From positions 1 to 38,412 of the forward strand of contig JBOGWY010000297.1 in NCBI GenBank assembly GCA_050694015.1: a DNA stretch of 38,412 nucleotides, read 5' to 3'. The notes under the pieces were generated by a model that worked only from the letters and a program-made list of their open reading frames with translations, did not search any database and was not told the DNA's origin. The translations under genes were made by a program, and so were the position numbers. Every line of letters starts with the position of its first letter. Positions within the stretch are counted from its first letter, which is position 1. This document shows positions 15,401-22,841 of this stretch, in pieces. This DNA is from JBOGWY01 sp050694015. GTDB taxonomy: Bacteria; Actinomycetota; CADDZG01; WHSQ01.

Positions 15401-16157
15401 GGGCCCGCGTTCGTCGGAGGCTCCCTCCGTCGTCTCGGGTCGGAGACCGGTCCTCGAACTCCTCAAGGCGGGCCGTTCCGCCGAGCGGATCCTGATCTCC
15501 CGCGACCTCGCGCCGTCCTCAATCGTGGGGGAGATCCGCAAGCGTGCCGAGGGCGCCGCGATCCCGGTCCGTCTCGTTCCCAAGGAGCAGGTCGACCGGT
15601 CGGCCGGCGGCACGAATCATCAGGGCGTCGTCGCCATCGCCGGCGAGTACCGCTACGAACCTCTCGAGAGGCTCCTCTCGCAGCCGTCACCGTCGTTGCT
15701 GTTCCTCGACGGTTTGACGGACCCCCACAACCTCGGCTCCCTCCTCCGCAGCGCCGACGGCGCCGGCTTCGCAGGCGTCGTGATCCCGGCGCACCGCTCC
15801 GTCGGTGTCACCACTGCCGTCCGTCGGGTGTCGGCCGGGGCGGCCGAGGTTGTGCCGGTGGCCCGGGTCACGAACCTGGGCCGGGCGCTGGACGAGGCGC
15901 AGCGAGCGGGGGTCTGGCTCGTGGGGATGGACGAGAAAGCCGAGCACGACGTCTATACCTCTCCCGCCCTGGAGCCCCCGGTCGGTCTGGTTCTTGGGTC
16001 TGAAGACAGGGGACTGTCGCCGAATGTCAAAAAGAGGTGTGACGACGTGGTGAGGATCCCCTCTCGGGGGCGTATCGCCTCGCTGAATGTGGCAGTCGCC
16101 GGGGCGGTCGCGATGTTTGAGATCGCCCGCCGCCGAGATGCGTCAGCTACTCTGTAG
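15384..16157 (+). CDS. rlmB: 23S rRNA (guanosine-2'-O-)-methyltransferase RlmB-like, SpoU family
   Basis: A ribose 2'-O-methyltransferase of the SPOUT class, 257 residues. The N-terminal substrate-binding domain starts SGRRPVLELLKAGRSAERILIS. The knotted catalytic domain has motif 1 DGLTDPHNLGSLLRSADGAG, motif 2 GLVLGSEDRGLS and motif 3 RIPSRGRIASLNVAVAGAV. TTG 15384 is taken as the start; it lies inside the cysS end and is the nearest conventional start upstream of the domain, but no strong ribosome binding site supports it. In mycobacteria the same gene follows cysS. The exact rRNA or tRNA target is inferred from the family. Confidence 0.9.
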   Translation: MARPTKGPRSSEAPSVVSGRRPVLELLKAGRSAERILISRDLAPSSIVGEIRKRAEGAAIPVRLVPKEQVDRSAGGTNHQGVVAIAGEYRYEPLERLLSQPSPSLLFLDGLTDPHNLGSLLRSADGAGFAGVVIPAHRSVGVTTAVRRVSAGAAEVVPVARVTNLGRALDEAQRAGVWLVGMDEKAEHDVYTSPALEPPVGLVLGSEDRGLSPNVKKRCDDVVRIPSRGRIASLNVAVAGAVAMFEIARRRDASATL

Positions 16158-16223
16158 CGGTCGTCGACGGCGGCGACGGATGTTCGACGCGGGCAGCTGA
16201 GGCGCCCGCGGGGGGAAACAGGG

Positions 16224-16859
16224 ATGCCCGACACTCTGATCGAGGTATCAGACGAGGAACTTGTAGAGCGCGCCCGCGGGGGCAACGAGATTGCGCTCGA
16301 GGGGCTCCTCAATCGATATCGCCACTACGCGCGCGCGAAGGCACGCACCTATTTCCTCGCGGGCGCGGATAAAGAGGACATCGTCCAGGAAGGGATGATC
16401 GGCCTCTTCAAGGCGGTGCGCGATTTCCAGGCCGACAAGAACACCGCGTTCCGCGCCTTCGCCGAGCTCTGCATCACTCGTCAGATCATCACCGCGATCA
16501 AGACGGCGACCCGGCAGAAACACATCCCGCTCAACTCTTACGTCTCGCTCAACAAACCTGCGTCGAACGGAGAGGGTGAGGAGCGTCCTCTCGAAGAAGC
16601 ACTCGTACACAGTTCGCACGACGATCCTGCCGATCTCGTCATCTCTGCCGAAGAGATCGCCAACATCAAAGAATCGATGGGGCGGTTGCTGTCCGATCTC
16701 GAGACCGAGGTGCTGCAGCTCTACATGGACGGCAAGTCGTACCAGGAGATCGCCGACATGCTGGGCCGCCACGTGAAATCGATCGACAATGCACTCCAGC
16801 GCATCAAGCGCAAGCTGGAACAACACCTGGAGACACGCAAGACCGAAGTAGCCGGCTAG
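16224..16859 (+). CDS. sigH: SigH/Spo0H-like RNA polymerase sigma factor
   Basis: An alternative sigma-70-family factor of 211 residues, of the group named after Bacillus sigma-H (Spo0H), not the mycobacterial ECF SigH. Region 2 reads LEGLLNRYRHYARAKARTYF, DKEDIVQEGMIGLFKAVRDF and AFRAFAELCITRQIITAIKT. Region 4 has LSDLETEVLQLYMDGKSYQEIADMLGRHVKSIDNALQRIKRKL (core YQEIADMLGRHVKSIDNALQ). Genes of this type follow rlmB in several early-branching actinobacterial lineages. No anti-sigma gene is adjacent. A TACTCT hexamer at 16148-16153 may be its -10 box. A role in sporulation should not be assumed. Confidence 0.9.
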   Translation: MPDTLIEVSDEELVERARGGNEIALEGLLNRYRHYARAKARTYFLAGADKEDIVQEGMIGLFKAVRDFQADKNTAFRAFAELCITRQIITAIKTATRQKHIPLNSYVSLNKPASNGEGEERPLEEALVHSSHDDPADLVISAEEIANIKESMGRLLSDLETEVLQLYMDGKSYQEIADMLGRHVKSIDNALQRIKRKLEQHLETRKTEVAG

Positions 16860-16883
16860 ACGAGGCTGTCTCGCTCGCGGTTT

Positions 16884-16906
16884 TTGTCACACCCCCTCAC
16901 TAAGGT
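16884..16906 (+). promoter_or_regulatory. PafBC-like leaderless promoter of the endonuclease gene
   Basis: TTGTCA (16884-16889), 11 nt, TAAGGT (16901-16906), then 6 nt to ATG 16913. The geometry and much of the sequence (TGTCAYACCCCC) match the radA promoter. The -10 box is enclosed by a perfect inverted repeat CCCTCAC-TAAG-GTGAGGG, which could be an operator. Confidence 0.7.
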
Positions 16907-16912
16907 GAGGGC

Positions 16913-17407
16913 ATGGCTGCAGACGAAAGACTCTTTCCATTCGGCGGCGAACCGCATCGCGTCACCGTAACGACTGCGGCACGTCCACACACGAAGACGG
17001 TTGGCGACCAGACGGAGGCGATGGTCATGGCACGCCTCCTTCAGGTGTACCCGGCCGTCCTTCTGCCGTTCGGTGAGAATCAGCGCTACGACCTTGTTGT
17101 CGACGACGGAGAAAAGTTCCTGAAGATTCAGTGCAAAACCGGACGACTGCAAGCTGGGGCGATTTCCTTCCCGGTTTGCAGCACGAGCTACCTCACGCGC
17201 GCCGACGGAGCGAGACCACGTCATGTTCCGTACGAGGACGCCGTCGATGCCTTTGGGGTGTACTGCCCTGAAACGGACTCCGTCTACCTAGTTCCTGTTT
17301 CAGAGGTCGGAGCCAGGGCTTGTTCCCTTCGCGTTGATCCGCCGCGGAACAACCAATCCAAAAAGGTACGCTGGGCTTCGGACTTCGAGGTAGTCCCGCC
17401 GGGTTAG
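16913..17407 (+). CDS. PD-(D/E)XK endonuclease-like protein (I-Ssp6803I-like family)
   Basis: A small 164-residue protein with the pattern of the PD-(D/E)XK homing-endonuclease-like family that includes group I intron enzyme I-Ssp6803I. Glu35 lies in GDQTEAMVMARLL, Asp60 in PFGENQRYDLVVDDG, and Gln73-x-Lys75 in KIQCKTGR, the QxK variant of the catalytic motif. The C-terminal part holds ARPRHVPYEDAVDAFGVYCPE and a YLVPVSEV strand. Codon use is less GC-biased than in the neighbours (frequent CTT, GTT, AAA, GCA), hinting at transfer. The stop TAG lies inside the acceptor and D-arm region of tRNA-Thr. No intron is visible, so it appears free-standing. The damage-type promoter suggests a role linked to DNA breaks; this is inference. 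Confidence 0.8.
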   Translation: MAADERLFPFGGEPHRVTVTTAARPHTKTVGDQTEAMVMARLLQVYPAVLLPFGENQRYDLVVDDGEKFLKIQCKTGRLQAGAISFPVCSTSYLTRADGARPRHVPYEDAVDAFGVYCPETDSVYLVPVSEVGARACSLRVDPPRNNQSKKVRWASDFEVVPPG

Positions 17408-17471
17408 CTCAGTTCGGTAGAGCAGCTCACTTGTAATGAGCAGGCCGTCGGTTCGAATCCGACACCCGGCT
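17398..17471 (+). tRNA. tRNA-Thr (TGT anticodon)
   Basis: The cloverleaf is complete. The acceptor GCCGGGT (17398-17404) pairs with ACCCGGC (17464-17470). The D-stem is GCTC/GAGC and the anticodon stem GCTCA/TGAGC, with loop CTTGTAA (anticodon TGT at 17432-17434). The T-arm is GTCGG-TTCGAAT-CCGAC. No CCA is encoded. The first 10 nt overlap the end of the upstream coding sequence. Confidence 0.97.
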
Positions 17472-17503
17472 CGGCAGACGTTGCAAGAGTCAATGGAGAC
17501 GAC

Positions 17504-18790
17504 TTGGACGATCATGTAGACGCAGCAGAAGGGAAACTCGATACCTCGGGCGACTCCGCGTGGGAGACGGCCCTCGCGCAACTCGACGAGTCCGCCGAGC
17601 TCATGGGTCTGGCCCCCGGGGTGCACCAGACCCTCCGCACGCCCAAGCGTTCGTTGATCGTGTCGGTCCCGTTCCGGATGGACGACGGGTCGACCCGCGT
17701 GTACCAGGGCTACCGCGTCCAGCACAACGTCACCCGCGGCCCGGCCAAGGGTGGCATCCGTTACCACCCGAGTGTCGGCCTCGGCGAGGTCAAGGCGCTC
17801 GCGATGTGGATGACGTGGAAATGCGCGATCGCGGGGATCCCGTTCGGCGGGGCCAAGGGCGGTGTCTCGGTCGATCCGAAGGAACTCAGCCTCGCCGAGC
17901 TCGAACGTATGACGCGCCGTTACGCGTCCGAGATCCTGCCGTTGATCGGCCCCGAGCGCGACATCCCGGCTCCCGACATGAACACCAACGAACAGATCAT
18001 GTCGTGGATCATGGACACGTACTCGATCAACAAGGGTTACTCCGTGCCTGGTGTTGTGACGGGAAAACCGGTCGCGATCGGTGGTTCGAAGGGACGCGGG
18101 GGAGCGACCAGCCGCGGCGTGATGTACGTGATCTTTTCGACCCTCAAGGCACTCGGTACCGGCATCGACGAGGTCAGCATCGCGATCCAGGGCTACGGGA
18201 AGGTGGGCGGGTTCGCGGCCCAGCTCCTCCACGACGCCGGATGTCGCGTCGTGGCCGTGTCCGACGCGCACGGCGGGCTCTATCGCGATCGGGGGCTCGA
18301 TCCCGAGGCGATCAACCGGCACGTCCGTGACACAGGAACCGTCGTCGGCTACGAGGGGGCCGAGCAGGTTACGAACGAGGAGCTCCTCGAGATCGATTGC
18401 GATGTCCTCGTGCCCGCCGCGATCGAGGGCGTCATCACGGTCAAGAATGCCGACCGGGTCCGCGCGAAGGTCGTCTGCGAGGCGGCGAACGGCCCGATCA
18501 CGTTCGAGGGCGACAAGATCCTCACGGACCGGGGCATCTTCGTGGTGCCCGACATCCTTGCCAACTCGGGCGGCGTCACGGTCTCGTACTTCGAATGGGT
18601 CCAGGACATCCAGGCGTACTTCTGGAGCGAAGAGGAAGTGAACGACCGGCTCCGCTCGATCATGGAGGGCGCCTTCGACAACGTCTACGAGCTCTCCAAG
18701 GAGAAGGGCTTGTCGATGCGCCAGGCCGCCCACTGGATCGGGGTCGGCCGGGTCGCCGAAGCGCATCTGACCCGGGGCCTCTTCCCGTAA
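17504..18790 (+). CDS. gdh: Glu/Leu/Phe/Val dehydrogenase (glutamate dehydrogenase, GudB type)
   Basis: NAD(P)-dependent oxidative deamination of glutamate, or reductive amination of 2-oxoglutarate. The protein has 428 residues, the size of hexameric GDH. The substrate-binding part has KGGIRYHPSVGLGEVKALAMWMTWKCA (key KGGIRYHP and the TWKCA lysine) and the catalytic PFGGAKGGV. The dinucleotide fold has the glycine loop IQGYGKVGGFAAQLL, and the C-terminal region carries ANSGGVTVSYFEWVQ. The start TTG 17504 is preceded by GGAG (17495-17498); the nearby ATG at 17512 is in another frame. A leucine or phenylalanine dehydrogenase is less likely because of the length and the SYFEWVQ segment. Coenzyme choice cannot be read safely. 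Confidence 0.93.
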   Translation: MDDHVDAAEGKLDTSGDSAWETALAQLDESAELMGLAPGVHQTLRTPKRSLIVSVPFRMDDGSTRVYQGYRVQHNVTRGPAKGGIRYHPSVGLGEVKALAMWMTWKCAIAGIPFGGAKGGVSVDPKELSLAELERMTRRYASEILPLIGPERDIPAPDMNTNEQIMSWIMDTYSINKGYSVPGVVTGKPVAIGGSKGRGGATSRGVMYVIFSTLKALGTGIDEVSIAIQGYGKVGGFAAQLLHDAGCRVVAVSDAHGGLYRDRGLDPEAINRHVRDTGTVVGYEGAEQVTNEELLEIDCDVLVPAAIEGVITVKNADRVRAKVVCEAANGPITFEGDKILTDRGIFVVPDILANSGGVTVSYFEWVQDIQAYFWSEEEVNDRLRSIMEGAFDNVYELSKEKGLSMRQAAHWIGVGRVAEAHLTRGLFP

Positions 18791-18853
18791 CCCAGGATCC
18801 CTGAACTAGCGCACGAGCGCGAGAAAATCCACGGGTCCCCACCCGCTCCGGAC

Positions 18854-18859
18854 TAGGCT
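18854..18859 (+). promoter_or_regulatory. -10 box TAGGCT of leaderless DUF3263 gene
   Basis: TAGGCT ends 6 nt before ATG 18866, and no Shine-Dalgarno sequence lies between. No TGTCA element occurs at the PafBC distance, so this is an ordinary leaderless promoter. Confidence 0.5.
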
Positions 18860-18865
18860 CGGGTC

Positions 18866-19135
18866 ATGGAAGAACTCACCCAGCGCGATCTCGACATCCT
18901 GGACTTCGAACGCTCGTGGTGGAAGCACGCCGGCGTCAAAGAGCAGGCGATCAAGGAGCGGTTCGAGATGTCTGCGACCCGCTACTACCAACTCCTTAAC
19001 GAGCTGCTCGAGCAGCCCGCCGCGATGGCTCACGATCCGATCCTCGTGAAGCGACTCAAGCGACTCCGCGTCTACCGCCAACGGCAGCGCGTCGCTCGCC
19101 TCCTAGGGGCCGAGTACTCGCCTCAGAAACGGTAG
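18866..19135 (+). CDS. DUF3263 family protein (small HTH-like)
   Basis: An 89-residue cytoplasmic protein of the actinobacterial DUF3263 family. The sequence LTQRDLDILDFERSWWKHAG followed by KEQAIKERFEMSATRYYQLLNELL is the family pattern and resembles a helix-turn-helix (the SATRYYQLLNELL helix being the recognition helix). A basic C-terminus (KRLKRLRVYRQRQRVARLLG) suggests nucleic-acid binding, not proven. In Mycobacterium tuberculosis the homologous pair is Rv0430-Rv0431, and the same partner follows here after 9 nt. The mRNA is likely leaderless. Confidence 0.9.
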   Translation: MEELTQRDLDILDFERSWWKHAGVKEQAIKERFEMSATRYYQLLNELLEQPAAMAHDPILVKRLKRLRVYRQRQRVARLLGAEYSPQKR

Positions 19136-19144
19136 TAAAGCCGC

Positions 19145-19702
19145 GTGGGGCGGCACTCATCTCCGAATCAGGGCCCGTTCGTTAGGTCGTTCGTCGGCTG
19201 GATCGCGATGTGGGTCGCGATCGCCGCGATCACCGGCGTCGCGGTCTGGTTCGTCGTCAACGCTCTCTATGGGCGGGGCATCGACCAACAACCGGCAGTC
19301 GCGAACGACCGCGAGACGCAAGCACCCGAACCGACGCAAGAGCCCGAATCCGAACCCGTCGTGGCGACTGAATCCCCGGATCCTGTGGAGACCGAGGAAT
19401 CCCCGGATGACGAGGTGAAACTGATCACTCAGGACATCTCGGTTCAGGTTCTGAACGGAACGGTGCAACCGGATGCCGGTCAGAACATGTCGACGCGATT
19501 GACGGACCTGGGTTTCACCGTCGTCGCGATCGAGGAATCGAGTCGCGTCTACAACGAGACCACCGTGTTCTGGTCGACCCCCGAAGCTGAAGACGCCGCC
19601 CGCGCTCTGGCAGAGCGTTTCGGCTGGGTCGCCGAGCCCAAGCCCGAGAATCTCTCGCCGGACGTCTCGTTACACGTGGTGGTCGGCGCCGACGCGCCCT
19701 GA
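19145..19702 (+). CDS. Membrane-anchored LytR_C-domain protein, VirR-like
   Basis: A 185-residue protein with a short cytoplasmic N-terminus, one transmembrane helix (IAMWVAIAAITGVAVWFVVNAL, about residues 18-40), an acidic Pro/Glu-rich linker (EPTQEPESEPVVATESPDP) and a C-terminal LytR_C domain (ISVQVLNGTVQPDAGQNMS to the end). LytR_C domains bind or act at the cell envelope. The pairing with DUF3263 matches mycobacterial Rv0431 (VirR), which is tied to cell-wall and vesicle control. The GTG start at 19145 is used because the helix follows after a usual short basic head. The stop touches the convergent lipoprotein gene. Confidence 0.85.
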   Translation: MGRHSSPNQGPFVRSFVGWIAMWVAIAAITGVAVWFVVNALYGRGIDQQPAVANDRETQAPEPTQEPESEPVVATESPDPVETEESPDDEVKLITQDISVQVLNGTVQPDAGQNMSTRLTDLGFTVVAIEESSRVYNETTVFWSTPEAEDAARALAERFGWVAEPKPENLSPDVSLHVVVGADAP

Positions 19703-20518
19703 TCAGCGGTCGGTACGGTGCAGTTCGAGTCGTAGCTCCAGCTCGAGCGTCCCCACGATCGGTGCCTCCCGGCCCTCGGGAACGACGCGAGCCTCGAACG
19801 CTCCTTTCGTCGTCGACGAGGCGCGGACGAGCACACCACGGTCGATATCGAGGTCCGCATCGATCGCGACGTCGGTGTTGCCGCGCAGCGCCGCCGCTCC
19901 TTGGGGCAATCGCAGCGTCTGACTCACGGGTCCCTCACCCGAGTAGTCCAGCTCCGCGATGCGATGACCCTCGTCGTTGCGATGCAGACCCTCCAACGTC
20001 CCGATGGTTGCGATCTGTTGGAAGACGGAACCGAGCGCCAGTTGCTGCTCCGCGTCCCACGAGTCGCCGAGAGCGACCGGTTGCAACGGCAGCGGCGGCC
20101 GGTAGGTGCCGATCAGCGCGAGCTCGTCGTCGTCCAGCGCGGTCGCGGGGATCCCGTCGACCTCGAGCACCTCGAGTTTCTCTCCGTTCGGACCTAGTTC
20201 AAGGCGGAACGAGCGCTCCTCCGACCCTGGAGAGAGGAGGCCGTCCTCCTCGACCTCGCTGGGGGTCATCGTGACCGAAACGGTCGCGCCTCCATCCTCG
20301 GTGGGCCGGATCTCTTCCCGAACCTCGAACACGACGAAGTACGAGCCTTCGCCCGGTTCTCCGATGTTCCAGTCGGCGACCGCCCGCGCCTCCATCCGGT
20401 ACGTAACGGTCTCGACAGACGGATCGTCGTACCGGTAGGTCAGGTCGACTTCGTCCGGCGTGCACGCGAGTAACCCGGTTACGAGCAACAACAGGATGGT
20501 TACGCGCGGGATAAGCAT
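19703..20518 (-). CDS. Predicted lipoprotein of unknown function
   Basis: A 271-residue exported protein. The N-terminus MLIPRVTILLLLVTGLLACTPDE is a lipoprotein signal with lipobox LLAC, so Cys19 should be lipidated. The mature part is beta-rich with phrases such as VTYRMEARAVADWNIGEPG, TVSVTMTPSEVEEDG and LGDSWDAEQQLALG; no enzyme motif was recognised. ATG 20518 is chosen because it starts the signal peptide and a TACACT box lies 7 nt upstream; the frame is open further upstream, but that part lies within otsB. It is divergent from otsB with overlapping promoters, and its stop abuts the VirR-like gene without a gap. Confidence 0.8.
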   Translation of the reverse strand: MLIPRVTILLLLVTGLLACTPDEVDLTYRYDDPSVETVTYRMEARAVADWNIGEPGEGSYFVVFEVREEIRPTEDGGATVSVTMTPSEVEEDGLLSPGSEERSFRLELGPNGEKLEVLEVDGIPATALDDDELALIGTYRPPLPLQPVALGDSWDAEQQLALGSVFQQIATIGTLEGLHRNDEGHRIAELDYSGEGPVSQTLRLPQGAAALRGNTDVAIDADLDIDRGVLVRASSTTKGAFEARVVPEGREAPIVGTLELELRLELHRTDR

Positions 20519-20525
20519 CCGCCGC

Positions 20526-20547
20526 AGTGTATTTGCGCGACTAGGCT
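20526..20547. promoter_or_regulatory. Back-to-back leaderless promoters, lipoprotein (-) and otsB (+)
   Basis: On the - strand TACACT (complement of 20526-20531) ends 7 nt before the lipoprotein ATG. On the + strand TAGGCT (20542-20547) ends 7 nt before the otsB ATG. The whole intergenic space is 36 nt, so each -35 zone falls on the other gene's -10 zone and the two genes may compete for polymerase. Confidence 0.55.
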
Positions 20548-20554
20548 GCCGCGG

Positions 20555-21334
20555 ATGAACGACGACCTCGTTGATAGTTTCCGACAGAGGGCCTCCGACG
20601 CCGGGATCTTCTCGGACTTCGACGGGACGTTGTCCGAGATCGTCCATGTGCCATCGGCCGCGCGTCCCGTCCCCGGTGTTCCCGAGCTCTTGGCTCGGCT
20701 CGCCGCACGCTACGCGCTGATCGCCATCGTCTCGGGTCGTTCGGCGGGCGAGCTCCTGGAATGGCTCGGTGCGGACGTAGAGATCTGGGGGGTGCACGGC
20801 GCAGAGCGGACCCGCGACGGTCGCGTTGAATTATCCGAGCGCGCGGCCCCCCACGCCGACCTCATGTCGAAGGTACTGGCAGACGCCCGCGAGATGGTCG
20901 ACGCGCTCGGCATCGACGGTCTGATCGTCGAGGACAAGACCGTGATGCTGGGCCTGCACTTCCGCGCCACCGAAGACGTCGAGAAGGCGCGCGTGATGCT
21001 CGACGGCATCGCGGGCGAGCTTGCCGCGCGCTACGGCCTCCTCCGTGCCGGCGGACGCCTGGCGTACGAGTTGCGACCACCCGTCGAGTTCTCGAAGAAG
21101 CAGGTCGTACTGGACCGTGCCCGTGCCGAAGGGCTCGGTGCGGTGATGTTCTTGGGCGACGACCGCGTCGACCTTCCCGCCTTCGACGCGCTGGACGAAC
21201 TCGCGACCGAGGGCCTCGTGACGGTTCGAGTCGGTGTGTCGTCCGCCGAAGCCCCACCCGAGCTGATGGAACGCGCCGATGTGTTGCTGGACGGTCCGTC
21301 TGCCGTCGTCGGTTTCCTCGAGGGCCTCGTTTAG
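20555..21334 (+). CDS. otsB: Trehalose-6-phosphate phosphatase-like HAD hydrolase
   Basis: Removes the phosphate from trehalose 6-phosphate to give trehalose, completing the pathway begun by OtsA. The 259-residue protein has HAD motif I DFDGTLSEIV (Asp21, Asp23), motif II in IVSGRSAGELLEWLG, and motif IV GDDRVDLPAFDAL (Asp202, Asp203, Asp206). The cap region has WGVHGAERTRDG and HFRATED. Motif IV differs slightly from the usual GDDxTDExxF. The gene converges on otsA with 7 nt between the stops, and gpgS lies in the same locus. Because GpgS makes another phosphorylated glucoside, a second substrate such as glucosyl-3-phosphoglycerate cannot be excluded; this is inference. Confidence 0.88.
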   Translation: MNDDLVDSFRQRASDAGIFSDFDGTLSEIVHVPSAARPVPGVPELLARLAARYALIAIVSGRSAGELLEWLGADVEIWGVHGAERTRDGRVELSERAAPHADLMSKVLADAREMVDALGIDGLIVEDKTVMLGLHFRATEDVEKARVMLDGIAGELAARYGLLRAGGRLAYELRPPVEFSKKQVVLDRARAEGLGAVMFLGDDRVDLPAFDALDELATEGLVTVRVGVSSAEAPPELMERADVLLDGPSAVVGFLEGLV

Positions 21335-21341
21335 TGCTGCA

Positions 21342-22805
21342 CTAGACGACGCCGGTGGGCGCCTCGCCCCGCTTGATCCTCTGCAGATCCTCGAGCTGCG
21401 CGCCGATCCAGCCTTCCGGGGTTCTCGCCTCGACGACGGCGCGGAGCTCCTCGGCCCGGGTCTTCCGTTCGGTGGGATCCATCTCGAGGGCACGCTCCAG
21501 CGCATCGGCGGTGGCGGTGACGTCGAGCGGGTCCCGGATCCCGACCGCGTGCTCACCGAGTTCTTGGTACGCCCCGGCCCCCGTGCTCAGAACCAGCACG
21601 CCGTCGCGCTGGTTGAGCGTCGGACCCTCCTTCGCGACGAGGTTCATCCCGTCCATGATCGGATTGACCAGGAGCACGTCGTAAAGGCTGAGCGCGCCGA
21701 GGGTGCGATCGAAATCGTCCTTCATGAAAAGGTCGATCGAGTCCGGGTGACGGGCGTTCACCTCGTCGACCACGCGCTCGATCGCATCCGCATACCTCTG
21801 GTATTCCGGCATCGACTGGCGTGACGGGTAGAGGCACGCTACGAATCTCGTATCCCGCAGGTCGTCGCGACGGTCGAGCAGAGCGCCGAAGGCTTCGAAA
21901 CCGCGCACGATGTTCTTGGATGGTTCCGTTCGATCGGCGCGCACGATTATGCGACCCGTATGGCGCTCCCGGAATCGTTGTGCCCATCGTGCCGCGGCCT
22001 CATCTGCTCCGCGCTCGCGCAGGTCCGCCGCGTCGATCGGGATCGGGTACTCGCGGACCCACGATCGGCGTCCCTGGTGATGGACGAGACCGGAGTCGCG
22101 ATCGACCTCTGCGCCGATCCGCTCGCAGCAGTCGAGGAAGTTGTCCACCCACGCACGGATGTGGAATCCGATCAGATCCGCTCCAAGCATCCCTTCGATC
22201 ACGTTGCGCGGGATCGGCGACGGGAGACGTTCGAGGCCGGCATCGGGCCCACAGAACGACGAGTGCGTGAAGTGGAAGATCGTGGTGTCCGGTCGCTGCT
22301 GCCGGAGGAACTTCGGCGCCATAGAGAGGTGGTAATCCTGAAACAAAACGATCCACGACTTATCGGTGATCTCGGCGACCGTGTCGGCGAACAGCCGGTT
22401 CACCGGGACGTACGCGTCGTCCCACGCGTCGAGCTCCTCCGTGCCGAAGTCCTTGATCTCGAGCTCGTCCCACAGACAATGGTTCGCGAACCACAGCATG
22501 CGATTGGAGACGACGTCGTAATAGCGGGCGTAGGTGCCCGGCTCGATGTCGAGCATCTTCACCCAGTACCCGAGGGTGTCTCGTAGTCGCCTGTTCTCGC
22601 CAACCGCGACCGCCTTGCGATCCGTCTCCGAGATGGCCGCAGCGATCCATACCGCCCGGTCACCCAGCGCCTCTGCGACGGGGTCGAGAGCACCCGCGAG
22701 GCCGCCCGCGCCGCGCTTGGTCTCGAAGCCGTTTTCCGCGGGCAGGAACGAAACCGGGCCGCGGTTCGAGACCAGAGCAACCTTTAGTTCGTCGTCCATC
22801 TTCAT
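21342..22805 (-). CDS. otsA: Trehalose-6-phosphate synthase (GT20)
   Basis: Transfers glucose from a nucleotide sugar to glucose 6-phosphate, a retaining GT-B enzyme of 487 residues. The N-terminal LVSNRGPVSF and GGLAGALDPVAEA loops bind the sugar phosphate. Next come WFANHCLWDELE, VLFQDYHLSMAPKFLR (Asp-Tyr-His), IGFHIRAWVDNFL, the IIVRADRTEPSKNIVRGF Arg/Lys pair and the nucleotide-sugar motif NPIMDGMNLVAKE. These are the GT20 signatures. The start may be ATG 22805 (MKMDDELK) or ATG 22799. Donor preference (UDP, ADP or GDP-glucose) cannot be read. A glucosylglycerol-phosphate synthase is a less likely alternative. The gene is divergent from the AI-2E-family permease gene. Confidence 0.92.
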   Translation of the reverse strand: MKMDDELKVALVSNRGPVSFLPAENGFETKRGAGGLAGALDPVAEALGDRAVWIAAAISETDRKAVAVGENRRLRDTLGYWVKMLDIEPGTYARYYDVVSNRMLWFANHCLWDELEIKDFGTEELDAWDDAYVPVNRLFADTVAEITDKSWIVLFQDYHLSMAPKFLRQQRPDTTIFHFTHSSFCGPDAGLERLPSPIPRNVIEGMLGADLIGFHIRAWVDNFLDCCERIGAEVDRDSGLVHHQGRRSWVREYPIPIDAADLRERGADEAAARWAQRFRERHTGRIIVRADRTEPSKNIVRGFEAFGALLDRRDDLRDTRFVACLYPSRQSMPEYQRYADAIERVVDEVNARHPDSIDLFMKDDFDRTLGALSLYDVLLVNPIMDGMNLVAKEGPTLNQRDGVLVLSTGAGAYQELGEHAVGIRDPLDVTATADALERALEMDPTERKTRAEELRAVVEARTPEGWIGAQLEDLQRIKRGEAPTGVV

Positions 22806-22841
22806 GGCATGTCCGCCGGGTGGTCGGGGATACTCCTAGCT

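Noticed and set aside
16860..17471. Group I intron around the endonuclease-like gene
   Set aside because: tRNA-Thr is continuous and folds without an insertion, and no intron core elements were found on either side.
17300..18766. Minus-strand open frame of 488 codons opposite gdh and tRNA-Thr
   Set aside because: It is a codon-bias shadow; it crosses the tRNA gene and shows no recognisable protein motif, whereas gdh is clear.
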